This document shows positions 34,318-47,452 of a stretch of DNA of 64,000 nucleotides, piece after piece. Positions within the stretch are counted from its first letter, which is position 1. Each line of letters opens with the position of its first letter. The translations under genes were made by a program, and so were the position numbers. The notes beneath the pieces are model-generated. The model was not told where the DNA came from and made no database searches. It worked only from the letters and a program-made list of their open reading frames with translations. Source of the DNA: Morella rubra (taxonomy: Eukaryota; Streptophyta; Magnoliopsida; Fagales; Myricaceae); contig CM025855.1 of the NCBI GenBank assembly GCA_003952965.2, positions 32,560,862-32,624,861 of the forward strand, in the 5' to 3' direction.

Positions 34318-35405
34318 TATGTGAGACAATACTTATTTTTTTGTTAAGTACAATAAATTCAGGAAAATCTTCTCTTAACTACCATTCTATTTTTTATCCT
34401 TATCATTTTTTGTGTTTTTCAACTCTTATCTTTGACCCTTTTTTAACAAGATCACTAGTCACTAAAGAGGTCAGATGCTATTATTCTAAATTTTTAACTA
34501 ATTTTATTTTATGTTTTATTTGTATTGTAGTCATATTCTAAATTTTTGTTTGTATTTATTTTAGGTTTCATTATTCTGATTTAAAATAATTTTGAGATAT
34601 GGACTATATCTAATATAAAATAGGAATCTGAATATGAAAAGTCAAAAAAGAAATAGAAAAATTAATTAAATCTAAAAAAGTAATACAGTTTGTTATTAAT
34701 CAACAAAATAATACTTCGAAAGATTAACAAATGAAAATTTCTTTCTTTCTATAAAATTTGAAGACAACTTTGAAATAGCAAATCAAAATGACACTAACTA
34801 CAACTTCTAACACCTAAACCTCAGTGCCAGCTCAATCTATAAGACACCTCAGCAGGGGGGAAAATATTTAATAAAGGACTAAAGGCCAAAGAATAAAAAA
34901 AGAAGAAATTCTTTTTTTTTCTAAGAAAAAAGGAGAAATTCAAATGAATGCAATCAGATAATCAGATCCCATTGCAATCGTGCTGTGCATCATCTCCTTC
35001 CAGCAGTCAACCTTCCTGGGCAGCATGAACCACAGCATTACTATGCTGCAATACCCATTGAATCCAACTAAACCTAGCTGGTCCCCGGAGGCAAAAGAAA
35101 ACAAAAGTGGTTCAGAGAAATAAGCCTCGCCTAGACAAAATGCCAAGCATTATCTTTGCTCTTTTGTTTTTTTTCCAAGGAAGGCATTATCTTTGTGATC
35201 TTTTTTTTTTTTCGAGGCAAACATTATCTTTGTGATCACTTCCGACAGGATCTTTTTTCTGGACAGAATCAATATTAGACACAGACTGGCAGACGGCCAG
35301 CAGTCAGATCAAAACTGAAGTCTAAAATAATGGCGTCAGATAATAACCATTGATTAAATTCATTTTTAAGCAACATTTTCGGGCATAAATTGGACCTCAA
35401 AATTT
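34318..35405. repeat. Anonymous duplicated segment, copy 2
   Basis: Second copy of 31430-32195 with extra insertions (about 34560-34770, and a short internal duplication 'attatctttgtgatc' near 35185-35238). The minus-strand ORF 34940-35146 matches the ORF of copy 1 over most of its length. Confidence 0.7.
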
Positions 35406-35486
35406 TTAGTAGGTTAGAAGATCACTTTAGTTAATTGGAACCTTATCTGACCATGTGTCTTCTCAGGTTAATTTTTTTTTACAGAT

Positions 35487-35671
35487 CAGTGTTTGATTGT
35501 TAAAATTGAAGAGAGTTAAAATTTTAAGATATTAAATTTAATAAAAAAAAAAAAAAATAATTTTTAATATTTATTATAAAAAAAATAATAATATAATAAA
35601 AAAATATTACATTATAATTTTTTATTATATTAAAATTTTAAAAAATCTAAAATTTTACACGACAAACGTAC
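35487..35671. mobile_element. Small AT-rich foldback (possible MITE)
   Basis: The ends read 'gtgtttgattgttaaaatt' and 'aattttacacgacaaacgtac', an imperfect inverted repeat around an A/T-only core. Non-coding. Confidence 0.35.
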
Positions 35672-35943
35672 CTACGTTACTTTAAAAGAGTTTAACCCAC
35701 AACGTGGTTTTCATTCAAAAGATACTTTGAAAAACACTCTCTCCTATCGAATCTCTGTAAGAGATTTCCCCATCTATAATATTTAGCTTAATCACCCATG
35801 TGCAAGTGAAGTGAACAGCGGATAGGGTGCTTAATGAGGAAACCACGCAAATTAAGTAGCCCCAATCATTAAGGACATGAAACAGTACTGCACATCGTGG
35901 AGCAGCAGAATTTGGACTTAAATTTTCACGTCTTTCCACCTCC

Positions 35944-35953
35944 TATATATATA
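35944..35953 (+). promoter_or_regulatory. TATA box of the FMO1-type gene
   Basis: TATATATATA lies 47 bp before the FMO start codon, a distance that leaves a very short 5' UTR of about 20 bp. Usual spacing for a plant core promoter. Confidence 0.55.
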
Positions 35954-35999
35954 CAGACAAAGCGTACAGGTCTGACATTAGTCTTATCACAAAGCATCA

Positions 36000-38687
36000 A
36001 TGGAGAGGCAGGTGGCCATCATCGGAGCCGGTATCAGTGGCCTTCTCGCTTGCAAGTATGCCTTGTCAAAGGGTTTTCATCCTGTCGTTTTTGAAGCTAA
36101 AAGCGGCATCGGAGGAGTATGGACCAAAACGGTGCAGACCACCAAGCTCCAAACTCCAAAAGCAGCATATCAGTTCTCAGATTTCCCATGGCCTTCCTCG
36201 GTGACAGAGGACTTCCCTAACCAACATCAAGTTTTTGAGTATGTTGAATCATATGCTCGCCACTTCGATTTGCTTCGGCACATCAAGTTTAATACCAAAG
36301 TGGCGAGCATCGAGTATGAAGGCCCTTCGGAGGAAGAGATGCGATCTTGGAGCACGTGGGGTGGCGCTGGTGAGCCATTTAGCTCTAAATTAGGGACATG
36401 GAAAATTGCAGTAGAGGATACCATTAGCCTTTCCAATGAGGTATGAATATACACGTGCATCATATAACGTACCAGAGTATTCTGATTTTTTTCAGCCCAC
36501 TAGGACATCATGTGGAGGAAGATCTAATATTTTAAGTAGATTGAATTTTTCAATACAGGCCACCTTCTCTGTAACGCCAGGCATAGGTTTTCACGAAGCG
36601 AATTGGATCTTGGAACTAAGATCGGTTACCATACCTGTATATAAAATCAGTTTACACACATTCAGAAACTTAATCGCGAGATCACTGCATTGAGTTTGTT
36701 GTATCAAATTTTGAAATCACTAATAACAAATTCTTGGAAATATCTATAAGTCACAGATGGTCTAAAGCGATACTTTGTTCTTACTTAATTAAATTCTGAT
36801 CATATTACACGATCTTGTTGATGCAACCTTTGCATTCACGGTTGTCTACTCTTCAGGCCAACCAAGAAGTAAAAACAGGTTAATGTAGTCATGGTCAGGC
36901 ATCCACACCATCTTATGTTTCCTAAACTCTTCAGTGAATGAAAATGCAGGTGTACCTTGTGGACTTTGTGATCCTCTGCATCGGACGATTCAGTGACGTT
37001 CCAAACATCCCAGAATTCCCTCCAAACGAAGGCCCAGAAGTATTTCATGGCAAGGTGATGCACTCCATGGAGTACACTGCCATGGATTATCAAAGTGCTG
37101 CTGAGTTTGTCAAAGCGAAGCAAGTCACTGTTGTGGGATTGCAAAAATCTGCCTTGGACATTGCTATGGAGTGCTCAGTAGCAAATGGTAAGAAAGATAG
37201 CATAACAAATAAAAGGGAAGGGAAGTTTCACTTGTTTCGCAGAGTAAATCTAAAGGTCATTTGCTACTGAGAATTCATAATTTGCACTAATCCAGCTTAT
37301 GCCCCCAAAAATCAATTACAATTATGCGCTCCTGGTGTCAGATTTACCACTTAATTTGCAGGCATTGAACATCCATGTACTGTATTATACAAGACTGAAC
37401 ACTGGAGTGTCCCAGATTACCTTCCATGGGGTGTGCCTCTAGCTTACTTTTACTTTAATCGCTTCTCGGAGCTATTGGTTCATAAACCCGGTGAAGGCTT
37501 CCTGCTAAGTCTCTTGGCAACGATGCTATCCCCTCTGGTGAAGTTTCTTCTTTTATTGATAAACTTTTTGAAGCTTTGAAAAATGATTGTTCATCATCGA
37601 CTTCGATAAGGGTCAAGCTCAGACATTTTTTCATCTATGTAATAGAGGTGGGCATTTTCTAAATTCGTTGAAAGCTATATAAAAAAGAAGCTCCGGTTGG
37701 CAAAGTTTGGAATGGTACCAAAACATAGCTTCCTTCAAGAAATCAGTGCGTGTTTGACCTCGACCGTGCCGGAGAAATTCTATGATGAAGTTGAACAGGG
37801 GAGCATCGTTCTGAAAAAAGCATCCAGCTTCAGCTTCTGCAAGGATGGAGTTCTCATTAATGGTGAGACAAAGCCTCTGAAGACTGATCTGGTTATATTG
37901 GCTACAGGGTTCAGGGGTGATAAAAAGCTCAGAGACATTTTTGTGTCCTCCACCTTTCGGGACAATATAACCGGCTCCCTTAATGCTTCTGTTCCCCTTT
38001 ACAGGTTGGTTTTTTCTTTGGACACAACAGTGGGCATCTAATAGATTAAAACCAAGCAAAACATGAGAATTCCACAATGGATCATAATCATCAGTAATTT
38101 TCTGCTCGAATTTGGTACAATTCAAAGAGAGATAAACAACAGGTAGAGCCTATTGTATGGTCAATATTGTCTGAAACTTAATATGACAAACATTAAATAA
38201 TGTAAAGTCTAATTACTGTATTTGTCTCTCTCCAAAATGCATCATGCAATTCGAGCAGAAAATTACAGATGATTCTAAATGCAAATTTAAAGACTTGTGC
38301 ATTTAGGAAGTAATAATTGAATTTAATTTTCGATGTATCAGGGAATGCATTCATCCAAGAATTCCACAACTCGCAGTAATTGGATTCTCAGAAAGCGTTT
38401 CAAACTTGTACACCTCTGAGATGAGATGCCGGTGGCTGGCTGAGCTTCTTGGCGGCACATTCAGATTGCCTAGCATTCAAGATATGGAGAAAGATGTGGC
38501 ACAGTGGGATAAATACATGAAGACATACTCTGGCCAAAACTACAGAAGATCCTGCATCGGTGCGCTTCATATATGGTACAATGATCAACTGTGCAAAGAC
38601 ATGGGATGGAACCCCAAAAGAAAGAAGGGATTCATCGCTGAATTGTTTGAGCCTTACGGCCCTATGGATTATGCACCCTCTTCGTGA
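36000..38687 (+). CDS. FMO1: Flavin-containing monooxygenase, FMO1 clade
   Basis: Five exons: 36000-36440, 36950-37187, 37362-37537, 37646-38004, 38342-38687, all GT-AG and in frame; 519 aa, stop TGA. Motifs: FAD-binding GAGISG at residues 10-15; FMO signature F-x-G-x(3)-H-x(3)-Y ([11 protein letters not shown]); second nucleotide-binding [10 protein letters not shown], where the second Gly of GxG is replaced, as I recall for plant FMO1-type enzymes; ATGFRG near the C terminus. Length agrees with Arabidopsis FMO1 (about 530). Family knowledge: FMO1 N-hydroxylates pipecolic acid to the systemic immunity signal NHP; related clade members may use other amines, so the substrate here is inferred. 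The gene appears intact but sits in a repeat-rich neighbourhood. FMO1 genes are often multicopy in perennials. Confidence 0.88.
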
Positions 38688-39476
38688 GAGCCCTGATACG
38701 CCGGTTCTAAACCATGAGTAGCAGCTAATAGTCTTGCACACAATGAGCCTTTGGGTCATACCCCTGCTTACCCTGCGGCTTTCCATGAGATAAAAGTGCC
38801 TAATCGATTGTCCCATTTCCGAGAATTGACTGCCAAACGAAGATCTTCGATTATAGTTGTTACCCATGGCTGAGGTTATGGAATAATGAAATCCTGCTAT
38901 TCAGGAGCTGGTTTGCCTCCTGCAAACTGGAGTTATTAACAATTTTGCTTTATTTGGGCATGCTTTTTGAATTCAATGTTGCTTTGCAGCTCTTCCTCTC
39001 TCCTAGTATGCCATGCCCATGTTCTTGCTGTTTATTAGCCTGATAGATAGCTCAGAAACTTCGCAGATAGTAACGCCATCTAACATAGCTCTCTTATTTT
39101 CTTTTCCTTTTTCTCATCTTCCTGGAGGGTAACTAGTAGACCACCCATCAAGGTACTAGTCTCAACAAGAGAGACCCTAACCAAATCCAATCTTTTGTTA
39201 AACGCTATTTGCTCACCCGGTCACCCGGGAAAGAAAAGCCTGAACTTTGACGAAGAATTTGACATGCGAGTAATGAAATGACAAACAAACACGGGTACTT
39301 GGCAATTTAACAAATGACTAATTCTTTAACATGTAACATAATCAGTAACATATGGCTTAAACTTGTTTTACTTTGAGTGACGAGATTCCAAGCGAAATCC
39401 AAAATTGTTTATCGGCTCAATAACAGCGAAACAAAAGCCGAAAGTACTCCTGCAATCTTTCTAGATTCTGCCCATC
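38688..39476. other. Convergent intergenic region (FMO1 / DTX45)
   Basis: 3' UTRs of the FMO gene (plus) and of the MATE gene (minus). No additional gene detected. Confidence 0.5.
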
Positions 39477-42444
39477 TCAAGTGGCCAGCTGCAAATGAAA
39501 GGGATTAAGTACTTCTACTTTCCAAAAGTCTTGAAAAAAAAACGCTATTAAGAATTAGAATACTAAAGAATCATCATCAGGGTTATGAACGTCCACTAAC
39601 CTCAGTTCTCTCGAAGTCCCTGTGTAGGAACCACCATGGACCACTTTTTGATAGTAATCTGATAAAACAGATTATAAATAAGTCATACGAAGATAATAAA
39701 TAAAAAAAACTAGATCTATATATAACAGGGGAACATTGATAAGCATGTGCGAGTCTTCAGTAACATCGACATCAATATGTACCATTTAGATACCAACATC
39801 AGGCATACAACAAGCGGCCACATGCATAAAAACGTAAATATACATGTGGTATATATCATCAACAGTTGCATATTGGCCACTTGCCTACTGTCAGGATAAC
39901 AACTCAGAAAGAGTAATAATTCTTGACAAATTGTTTATGAACACTTATAGAATGAAGTAAATAATCTCACAATATTTAAAAGCTTACCTCACACATCCTG
40001 CCACCATTCTTAGGCCCATAAAGAGTGTCAAGCCCAACCAAACCCCAGGAAGACCAATAATGGGAGGAGAAAAAAGCAAAAATGCTGAAGAAATTGCCCC
40101 CACTATCATCTGTTAATTAATCAGAGAAGGTCAGAGAAGCTAATATGTACAACCAAGTATGGATATCTCAAAGAAGTTTCAACTCTGGAAAGGTGGCTCT
40201 TACCATAGAGCAAGCTGCATATGGGAAGTCTGAAACCCCATAATGAAGCCCATCAAAAATATAGGCCAGTGCATTTAAAGGTTGACTAGCACTGACAAAC
40301 TGAGAAATTTCTCACGAAATCATTAGAAATACAAAAAGGCACCCACATTTATGTAAACTTTCAGAGCTATAGGAAAACTGAATACAAACCGCGAACATTA
40401 GCGTGATTACATACCAATACACCGGTTTTAACAATTCTTAATACTTCAGCATCCTTGGTGAACAAGGTGGCCAAAGAACCAAAAGACATGGCCAGAACCG
40501 CAGACAGGAAAACTCCAGTGAATAATCCAATCTGGAAAGAATGCACATCAAGTCCTCAAACAGTTTCTATTAAACTATTCAAGTGAATCAGAAACTCAGA
40601 ATATAATGGAGAAGCATACAAGATAGGTTTACCTTTAACACAAAAGCTGCAGTGTCTTTCACAGACTTGTAGTCACCTTTAGATAAAGAACTGGCAATCA
40701 AGGCCTACAGAGAGATCAGAATTGGGAAGTTAACAAAAAGACAAACTTGTCTGTAGGAAGCGAACTACATATTCTTAAGAGTTTGTTAGAGGAGATTAGA
40801 TTCCGAAGTCCAAATGCAGAAAGATGCACTTTTTCTTTTCATCAAGGCTCAAAATTTTCCTCTTCAACTAGTTGTTAGACTCCCCCCTGTTTATGTATAT
40901 TCTAAATCTTTTTTTGGAAAAATTTATTTTTGGTCCTTGAGTTTTACACCATTTTCAAATTAGGTCCTCGGGTTTTGAAAATAAAAATTTAAGTTCTTCA
41001 GTTTTGGGCTTTTTAAAACTCGAGGACCAAAAATGATTTTTCCCTTTTTTTTACCTTCTATTTTAACCACAGTCAGTTCGCGAAGCTCACACCAAAACTC
41101 ATGCTTCCAATCAAATAGAACTTGAATGGATGAAACTATGACCAACTAAACAAGAATGGTCTGACAATATATAGGAAAAATATTTTAAAGAAGAAAACGA
41201 AATACCTGACCGGATGCAGCCAGTGCATCTGTAAGTAGGGATACAGCCAACCACACTTGAATACAAATCTGATGTGCAGCCATGGCTACTGGACCTTGAC
41301 GAGCAGCCATTGATGTTCCCAGTGTCATGGTTGTGAGTACAGCAAGAGTTCTTCCAAGAAGAAAACCACCTAAAGCAGACATGATTCGTAAGCAGAGAAA
41401 TTGAACATCATCTGAAGTATAGAGGAAAAGGCCTAAAATGTATACCAACTGCTATCAGAACAAGAAATAAGAAAAAGGTAAAATATACCGCCAAAATTGA
41501 CTACTGCTCCAAAACTAAAGTCAATTACTATCAGAAGAACACATAGATGATTCTGATGTGAATATGAAAATGACTGAAGCAATTTTAGTCATAGCAATAT
41601 AAGGACCGATTTGGAAAAGCATCAAGAGAGTTGGCACTGAGAATAATTGCAAACCTTACCAGATTTTATATATCCGTCAAACTGAAGTGATCCCATCTTG
41701 GGAGGCAATAATACTGCTCTCTTGTTTAATTGCCAGATCAATAAGAAGGCAACAATGTATCTGATGCAAAAAATCTCTAGCATGAATATTGTTTAATAAG
41801 GCAGAAAAGAAGGATAAAGGAGCAAGAAACTTCATCCAAAAAACACATACTGAGACATAACAGTGGATATGGCCGCTCCAGTTGCACCCAATTGAAAGTA
41901 ATACATAAGAAGGGGAACCAAAAATACAGCTAATAGATTACCAATGCCTGCATAAGGGAGAAGACATCAATTAGCAGGAAGAGAAGCACAAAAAGTGAAA
42001 AAAAGAAAAAAAAAGAGTTGCTAGGTTCTAGATAAAGTGTAAATTAAAAAAAAAAACAACTGGAAGCAACATATAGAAGTAATCAGATAAAGATGAGACA
42101 CCCAAAATAGAAGAACCCCCTACGCTCTTTAGAACAAATTTCTAGAGAGTGGCAAACGAATAAGTCTAGAAACCAACGTTAACATTGCCCCATTTGATAC
42201 ATTACATAGTGCACTGAGTCAGTCTCCCTTCTCTATATGCAAACGAAAACTAGTATCAGGATCAAGGGGATTGTCCCTTCAGGGACTTCCAATAAAATGA
42301 GATGTCCAGAAAGATACCTAATAAGTGGGGCATAAAAAAAATTAAGGTGGCACAAATGGAACTGGCTTTGAAAGATTTACGTACTGACCTCTATGTTGTT
42401 TCTTAACTTTGATATTCTTCCTTTACATCGAATTCCCCATCTAT

Positions 42445-42477
<33 letters not shown>

Positions 42478-45400
42478 AAAAAGAAAAAAGAAATTTATAG
42501 AAACAAAAAATCCCCCTGGCCAGGCCAAACCAGAAAACAAAAAATGTGATGTGACTCCTTCAATGAAACAAGCATGCTTTTCAGAAGTATTGAGACATTC
42601 TCAACATGCAAGGCATGTGATATACCCCGTTTATTCCTAAACCCAAAAGGGAGGGAGAAACCAACAGAAAGAAAACAAAAAAAAGTAAAGGCATGGAAAG
42701 AGGAACTTGGTAAACAAGAAACTAATGTGCCTGTCTACTATGACAGGTTATATCCATCTGTGTTGTCTCTACCCACAAAGATATCACCGTCAATGCAAAA
42801 GTGTTACTGAACTTATCGAACCAAACACTTGCCTAGACATAGAACAGGAGTTTTCGTATCCTTAAAACCACGGAAAACGCCTTGAAGAGCCAAAGAAACC
42901 ACAACAGCAGGAGCACCAAATGCCCTGAGTGCAAGAAATTGTTGTGCTGGAATGCGCATGGAAGAATCCTGTTAAAACAAAAAAAAAACAAAAGGCAACC
43001 AGAAAAAACGCTTTCCTTATAAATAAGAAGTGATGCACCTGAGTGAACAAAAAGACAGATCTCAAGTAAAATAAAGGACAACTATAAGCCTATCACTACA
43101 ATAGTACCCCACTAGACCAGATACATGTGTTGGTGCATGTGAGTGTTTCATGAATATGTACAAGGGTTCATGAACATGTATGTGCGTAGAGAGAGGGGTG
43201 TAGTCAATTTATATATGATGTAAAGGAGAGCAAAATCTTACTGATGATACGCCCATCAAATCTAGAAACTTTCCAGAACCCAAATACAAGGCCAAAGCCT
43301 CAATAGTGCCAATAACAACTGCTAATAACAATGCCGTGGACACCGAAGATAGTTGTTTTCTTTCACCTACTCCATTAAATGGTTTACCATTAGTACTTCG
43401 GTCTTGTGAAGCCCCTTCTGTAGAGCAATCAGACCAAATTAGCAATGAACGTTGAACACATCGAGCCAGTTATATGTCCAATTGTACACTGAATCAGATT
43501 CAAAGACATGTTCAACAGAAAGAGTAAAGGCATCAATCATGATTTCCACTTGACCTGAAGTGGAATCTTCAATTGCATTCTTTGAAATGTCTTCAGCAAC
43601 AAACGAAGTAGCAATACTAAGTAGAGGAATATTGAATAGCTTTGATACGTAGTTAAAAATGTTTGTGGAAACACCAGCTGAACCCAATTCCACAGGACCT
43701 ACAGGAATTATGAAACAAGAGAGAGTGGGTTAAAGCTACAAGGATAAAACTACAAAAAGCAGTAAGTAAACCACAAGAATCATTTCAGCTTTTACAGTTC
43801 AGAAGCCATAGCTGATGAAAACAGAAACTAGCTTTCAGGTTGGTTATATTAGAGTTTTCATAATACTGTGTTCTATTGTACGAAAATCCACAGTCACAAC
43901 CCATTTCCTATGAGAATTATAGTCTTTTAGGAGAATTGTCTTTTTCTAAGATCTTAAAATATCAATTCCATGAACATATCAATAGAAAACTTAACCATGT
44001 AACTTCTTAGTTTACTCATAGACACTCACACCTTTAAGGCCAATAAATAAGATCCAGTTGTTCAAGGTTGAAACTCTGGCAAAAATCAAGCAGAAGAAAC
44101 AATTTAAAATCCTCAAGAGATTGATCCAACCTCTTGTATCAAATGCCCTTTATGTACACATATAGACACACACAAATCAAAGTAAAAAGTTGTGAAGAAA
44201 AAAATAACCAAAATAAACAAGTAAACACATCATATTCAGAGAAAACAAACAAATTCCAATGAACATCCAACCAATATCAAGGACTTGACATTACCAAGAT
44301 AAATGCGTCCAAATTTTATTTTATTTTTTTTAAAGAAACTTTTAACCACCAAACACTCATAATGAAGGAATTATATAAAGAGAGAGTACCTAATCTACCG
44401 ATATAGGCAGTCTCCATAAGCTGAGCTAAGGGTTCAAGTGCCTGTCCAAAAACAGCAGGCACAGAAAGCATTAAAAGTTCACGTTTGATATCCTGAGATC
44501 GTGATTCACTGACAGGAGCCCCTGTCACTTCACTGCAAGCAACAACAAAAAAATTGATACTTGTACTAAGAATCATGATCTGAAACCAATAAAGGAGGGA
44601 ACCAATCAAGAAACCTCAAATATTTTTAAATCTAACAAACTATGCAATGAACCAATTACATTTAGACATGCATACTATGTTTAGCATTCTAGTTGCATGC
44701 TTGGTATCACCATAGACAATTTCTGCACTTGTATACGAATTGTGAAAGGAAATTTTCACACACAAGCAAAACTTATTTACGACAAGTCCCAGCCTTTTTT
44801 TCTGTGAGTTGCCGTGTCGAACAACAGAGAATCATCTGAAACAACCATACTCAGGTCTATAAGTCGCAGGAGACAATACCCTAAGCATTAATGACATAGT
44901 TCTGCTGCACCAGTCTTGTACTCCAAAAGAACTAGTAATGTAGCTCTGCTTAGGCAGACAGAAATTGTTTCGTCATGAAAGTGTTACCTTCAGACTCTCA
45001 CTAGAAGTAAATTGATCTTTCTTGACTCTCACTAGCAGTAAATAGATCTTTCCAGTGCCCGAATATGTCAGATGGAGATCAAAAAGTCAAATCAATGTAG
45101 CTCATATTTCCACTCAACAGAATTGAGTTAACCATTTCAACAAAAACCTGAAATTTGGAGCAGTAACAAAGAAAAAAGAAAAAAAGTGGGGAAGATTATG
45201 AGTAACCAACTCCGTCCAATGTTTTAAGGCCAGAATCACGTATTACTCAAAATCCAGTATATATCCGGAAAAGGACTAATAATTACATGCGGCACTAATG
45301 TGTCTATGTCGATCTCACATAAAATGATATGGATATGTTTCACCAAAAACCGAATCTAGAGCATCCGGAGCATCTACGATATGCCACACTCAAGGGATGC

Positions 45401-45859
45401 ATTCATAAATCCACAGTAAAAATTGAAAAAATTACTAGCCATTAATGCAAAACAGGGGAAAAAGTACTTCTATGAATTTGAAAAGAAAAAAAAAATAGAC
45501 GAGGTAAACTCAATCCATTAGAGTACGGTACGAGGCTCAAGGTCTTACGTGTCCTTCCCAGCACTGTTCAAGGCTCCGTCTTCCTCCTCAGCCAATCTTT
45601 GCTCCACATCACAATCAGAACCCAACTGACTACCACAAATATCCAAACGGAATTTTCTCCGACTGGTCACCAATGGTGACGAACAAGTTCTATGCCTTAA
45701 AAGCAAACGGCAGCCCCCAACAACGTCCGCATTGCATATTCGCTTTCTATCAATTGGCACAACGGAATTACGAACTCGGCTTGGCCGTGATGAGGATAAT
45801 GGCCTCGTTGGTTTCGTTATAACACCCTCACTGAATCGGGTTGCCGTCATCGTTATCAA
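39477..45859 (-). CDS. DTX45: MATE transporter, DETOXIFICATION 45-like, chloroplastic
   Basis: Fourteen exons give 582 codons plus stop: 45549-45859, 44390-44532, 43555-43698, 43242-43417, 42833-42968, 41851-41947, 41660-41760, 41206-41369, 40633-40704, 40415-40531, 40204-40299, 39988-40109, 39601-39658, 39477-39488. The total of 1749 nt is in frame. The N terminus (first about 80 residues) is Ser/Arg-rich, as in plastid transit peptides. Then come the MATE signature PAVFGQALEPLAQLMETAYIGRLG and PVELGSAGVS in TM1-2, an acidic/Ser loop, and the second MATE half with GRTLAVLTTMTLGTSMAARQGPVAMAAHQ. Length and exon pattern fit DTX45 (about 560 aa). Family knowledge: plastid-envelope multidrug/toxin extrusion carriers of the EDS5/DTX44-47 group; substrate unknown. 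Odd: the intron after exon 5 begins with GC (AG|GCAAGT). The last small exon is uncertain; reading through exon 13 would give a stop at 39583-39585. Confidence 0.88.
40915..41045. mobile_element. Small foldback element in a DTX45 intron
   Basis: 'tttttggtccttgagttttac...aggtcctcgggttttgaaaat' is mirrored by 'aaaactcgaggaccaaaaatga' about 100 bp later. Lies in the intron between exons 8 and 9. Confidence 0.5.
42447..42497. repeat. Poly-C / poly-A homopolymer in a DTX45 intron
   Basis: A run of about 21 C followed by about 16 A and further A-rich sequence. The length may be unreliable in the assembly. Confidence 0.7.
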
Positions 45860-47082
45860 TTGTTATTATTTCTTCCACAATCACAAGGAAAGCCTGAAAA
45901 ACCAGAAAATTTATAATAAATTCACCGAAAATATGCAAAAGAAATCCTAGAATCAAATAAATTATTGCATGCATTAATTTCGAATTGTCACAAATATAAG
46001 TTCATAAATGAAAAATGGAGAAAGTATGAACTTTTTTATCAATGAATAAAGCATCTGCAGAATTCAATATTGGAAAATGCACACAAAGTGAAAAGCAACA
46101 ATATTTACATTTGGAGCCCATACGTAATTGTGTAGCGAGAGCAAAATTGGAACACCGGAAAACAGAGCGTAAGACCCTGTCACACAAAGACCAGAAATAC
46201 CTCGATAAACATGAACAAGTACCATAAAGCAACGAACTGAACCGGAAATGGGATAATTTTACGCTGTTTGGAGCATTAAGGTACGGCAGGAAACGAAAGT
46301 AGGACGCTAGAAGATAAAACGGTTAGCAGAGCACCCTGAAAACAATTTCTAAAAACCGAAAAACAACGGAGACGACAGATAGAACAAAAGCCGTGGAAGA
46401 GAAAAAGGATTTCCAGTTTTCACCTTGCCTATCTAGGGCGAGTTAGGGATTTAGCAGCAGAGGAAAACGAGGGAAGGGAATCGTCCTGGAAAGGGCCGCA
46501 GGAGGATCATATCGCTGACACTCCCTCTCTTCTTGAAGTATAAGAAATGTACCGGAAGCGGTTTTACACACAGGCTTCCACTTTTGTTTGTTTGGCTTGA
46601 CCGCCTTGTTGCTCTCTATAAATCATTCGTTTCATTTGTTTTATATTTTATAAAATCACTAACCTAATACATTCTGCTCTACCATGTTTTAAAGCTAACA
46701 TCAACTTTTATCTTATTTTATTAATTTTGAGAATTATTAAGGGGAAAAAATCAAGTATTATTAAACGAAAGTTAGTTACATTACATTATCAACAAATTAT
46801 TAAAATTTATCAATTTCAAGTTGCCATATGATCTACCAATCGAAATAGTCTGATGTAATTCATGATAAATTTTCAATCTTATTAATTGAAAAATAATATT
46901 CACCTTTTAATTTAATAATTTTTTTAAAAAATAAGTATACTTTTCCACCATTAATAATGGGAAGTTTAAAATGTTACATCCTAAACTATTAAACACGACA
47001 CTTGTCTCGTGTGCTCATCATACAATTTCAATCTTGTTAATTGAAAATAATATTCACGGTATAATTCAATATATTTTTTTAG
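45860..47082. other. DTX45 5' UTR/promoter and AT-rich intergenic region
   Basis: The first about 650 bp probably hold the 5' UTR of the MATE gene (a GC-richer stretch at 46370-46560). The rest is AT-rich with inverted-repeat text related to family 2 (46860-47070). No other gene supported. Confidence 0.45.
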
Positions 47083-47452
47083 ATAAATATATTTTTCACA
47101 CATTAACTATGAAGAGTTTGACACATGACACTCTAAACTATTCTAAAACTACCAATTTTATATTTTTCACACCTTCAGTTAAAAATAGATTTTTAAAAAA
47201 TCTGAAATGATAATAATGCCCACAATAACTTAATAAATTGAAAATAGTACTCTAGACAAATGCTGAGTGTGTAAGGGTATTATTGTCTTTTCCATCTAAT
47301 TTGAATAGTAAAAAACAAAATTGGCTATTGGTGCAAAATTGATAAAATTGATAGTTAAATAAATACAATGTGTCAAAAGCTGATACCAATTTAGGATGTA
47401 ATGTTGTCAAACTTTCAATATTTCCTTAGTTGATGGGTGAAAAAATATATTG
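47083..47452. mobile_element. Long-TIR foldback element, family 2-related
   Basis: 'aaatatatttttcacacattaactatgaagagtttgaca' on the left is mirrored by the complement of 'gtcaaactttcaatatttccttagttgatgggtgaaaaaatat' on the right. Non-coding. Confidence 0.5.

Noticed and set aside
38400..38867. 155-codon ORF antisense to the last FMO exon
   Set aside because: Reverse-strand shadow of the coding exon, no domain.
39477..45859. MATE gene as EDS5 (DTX47)
   Set aside because: The N-terminal and loop sequences fit DTX45 better by memory; a phylogeny would be needed to be certain.
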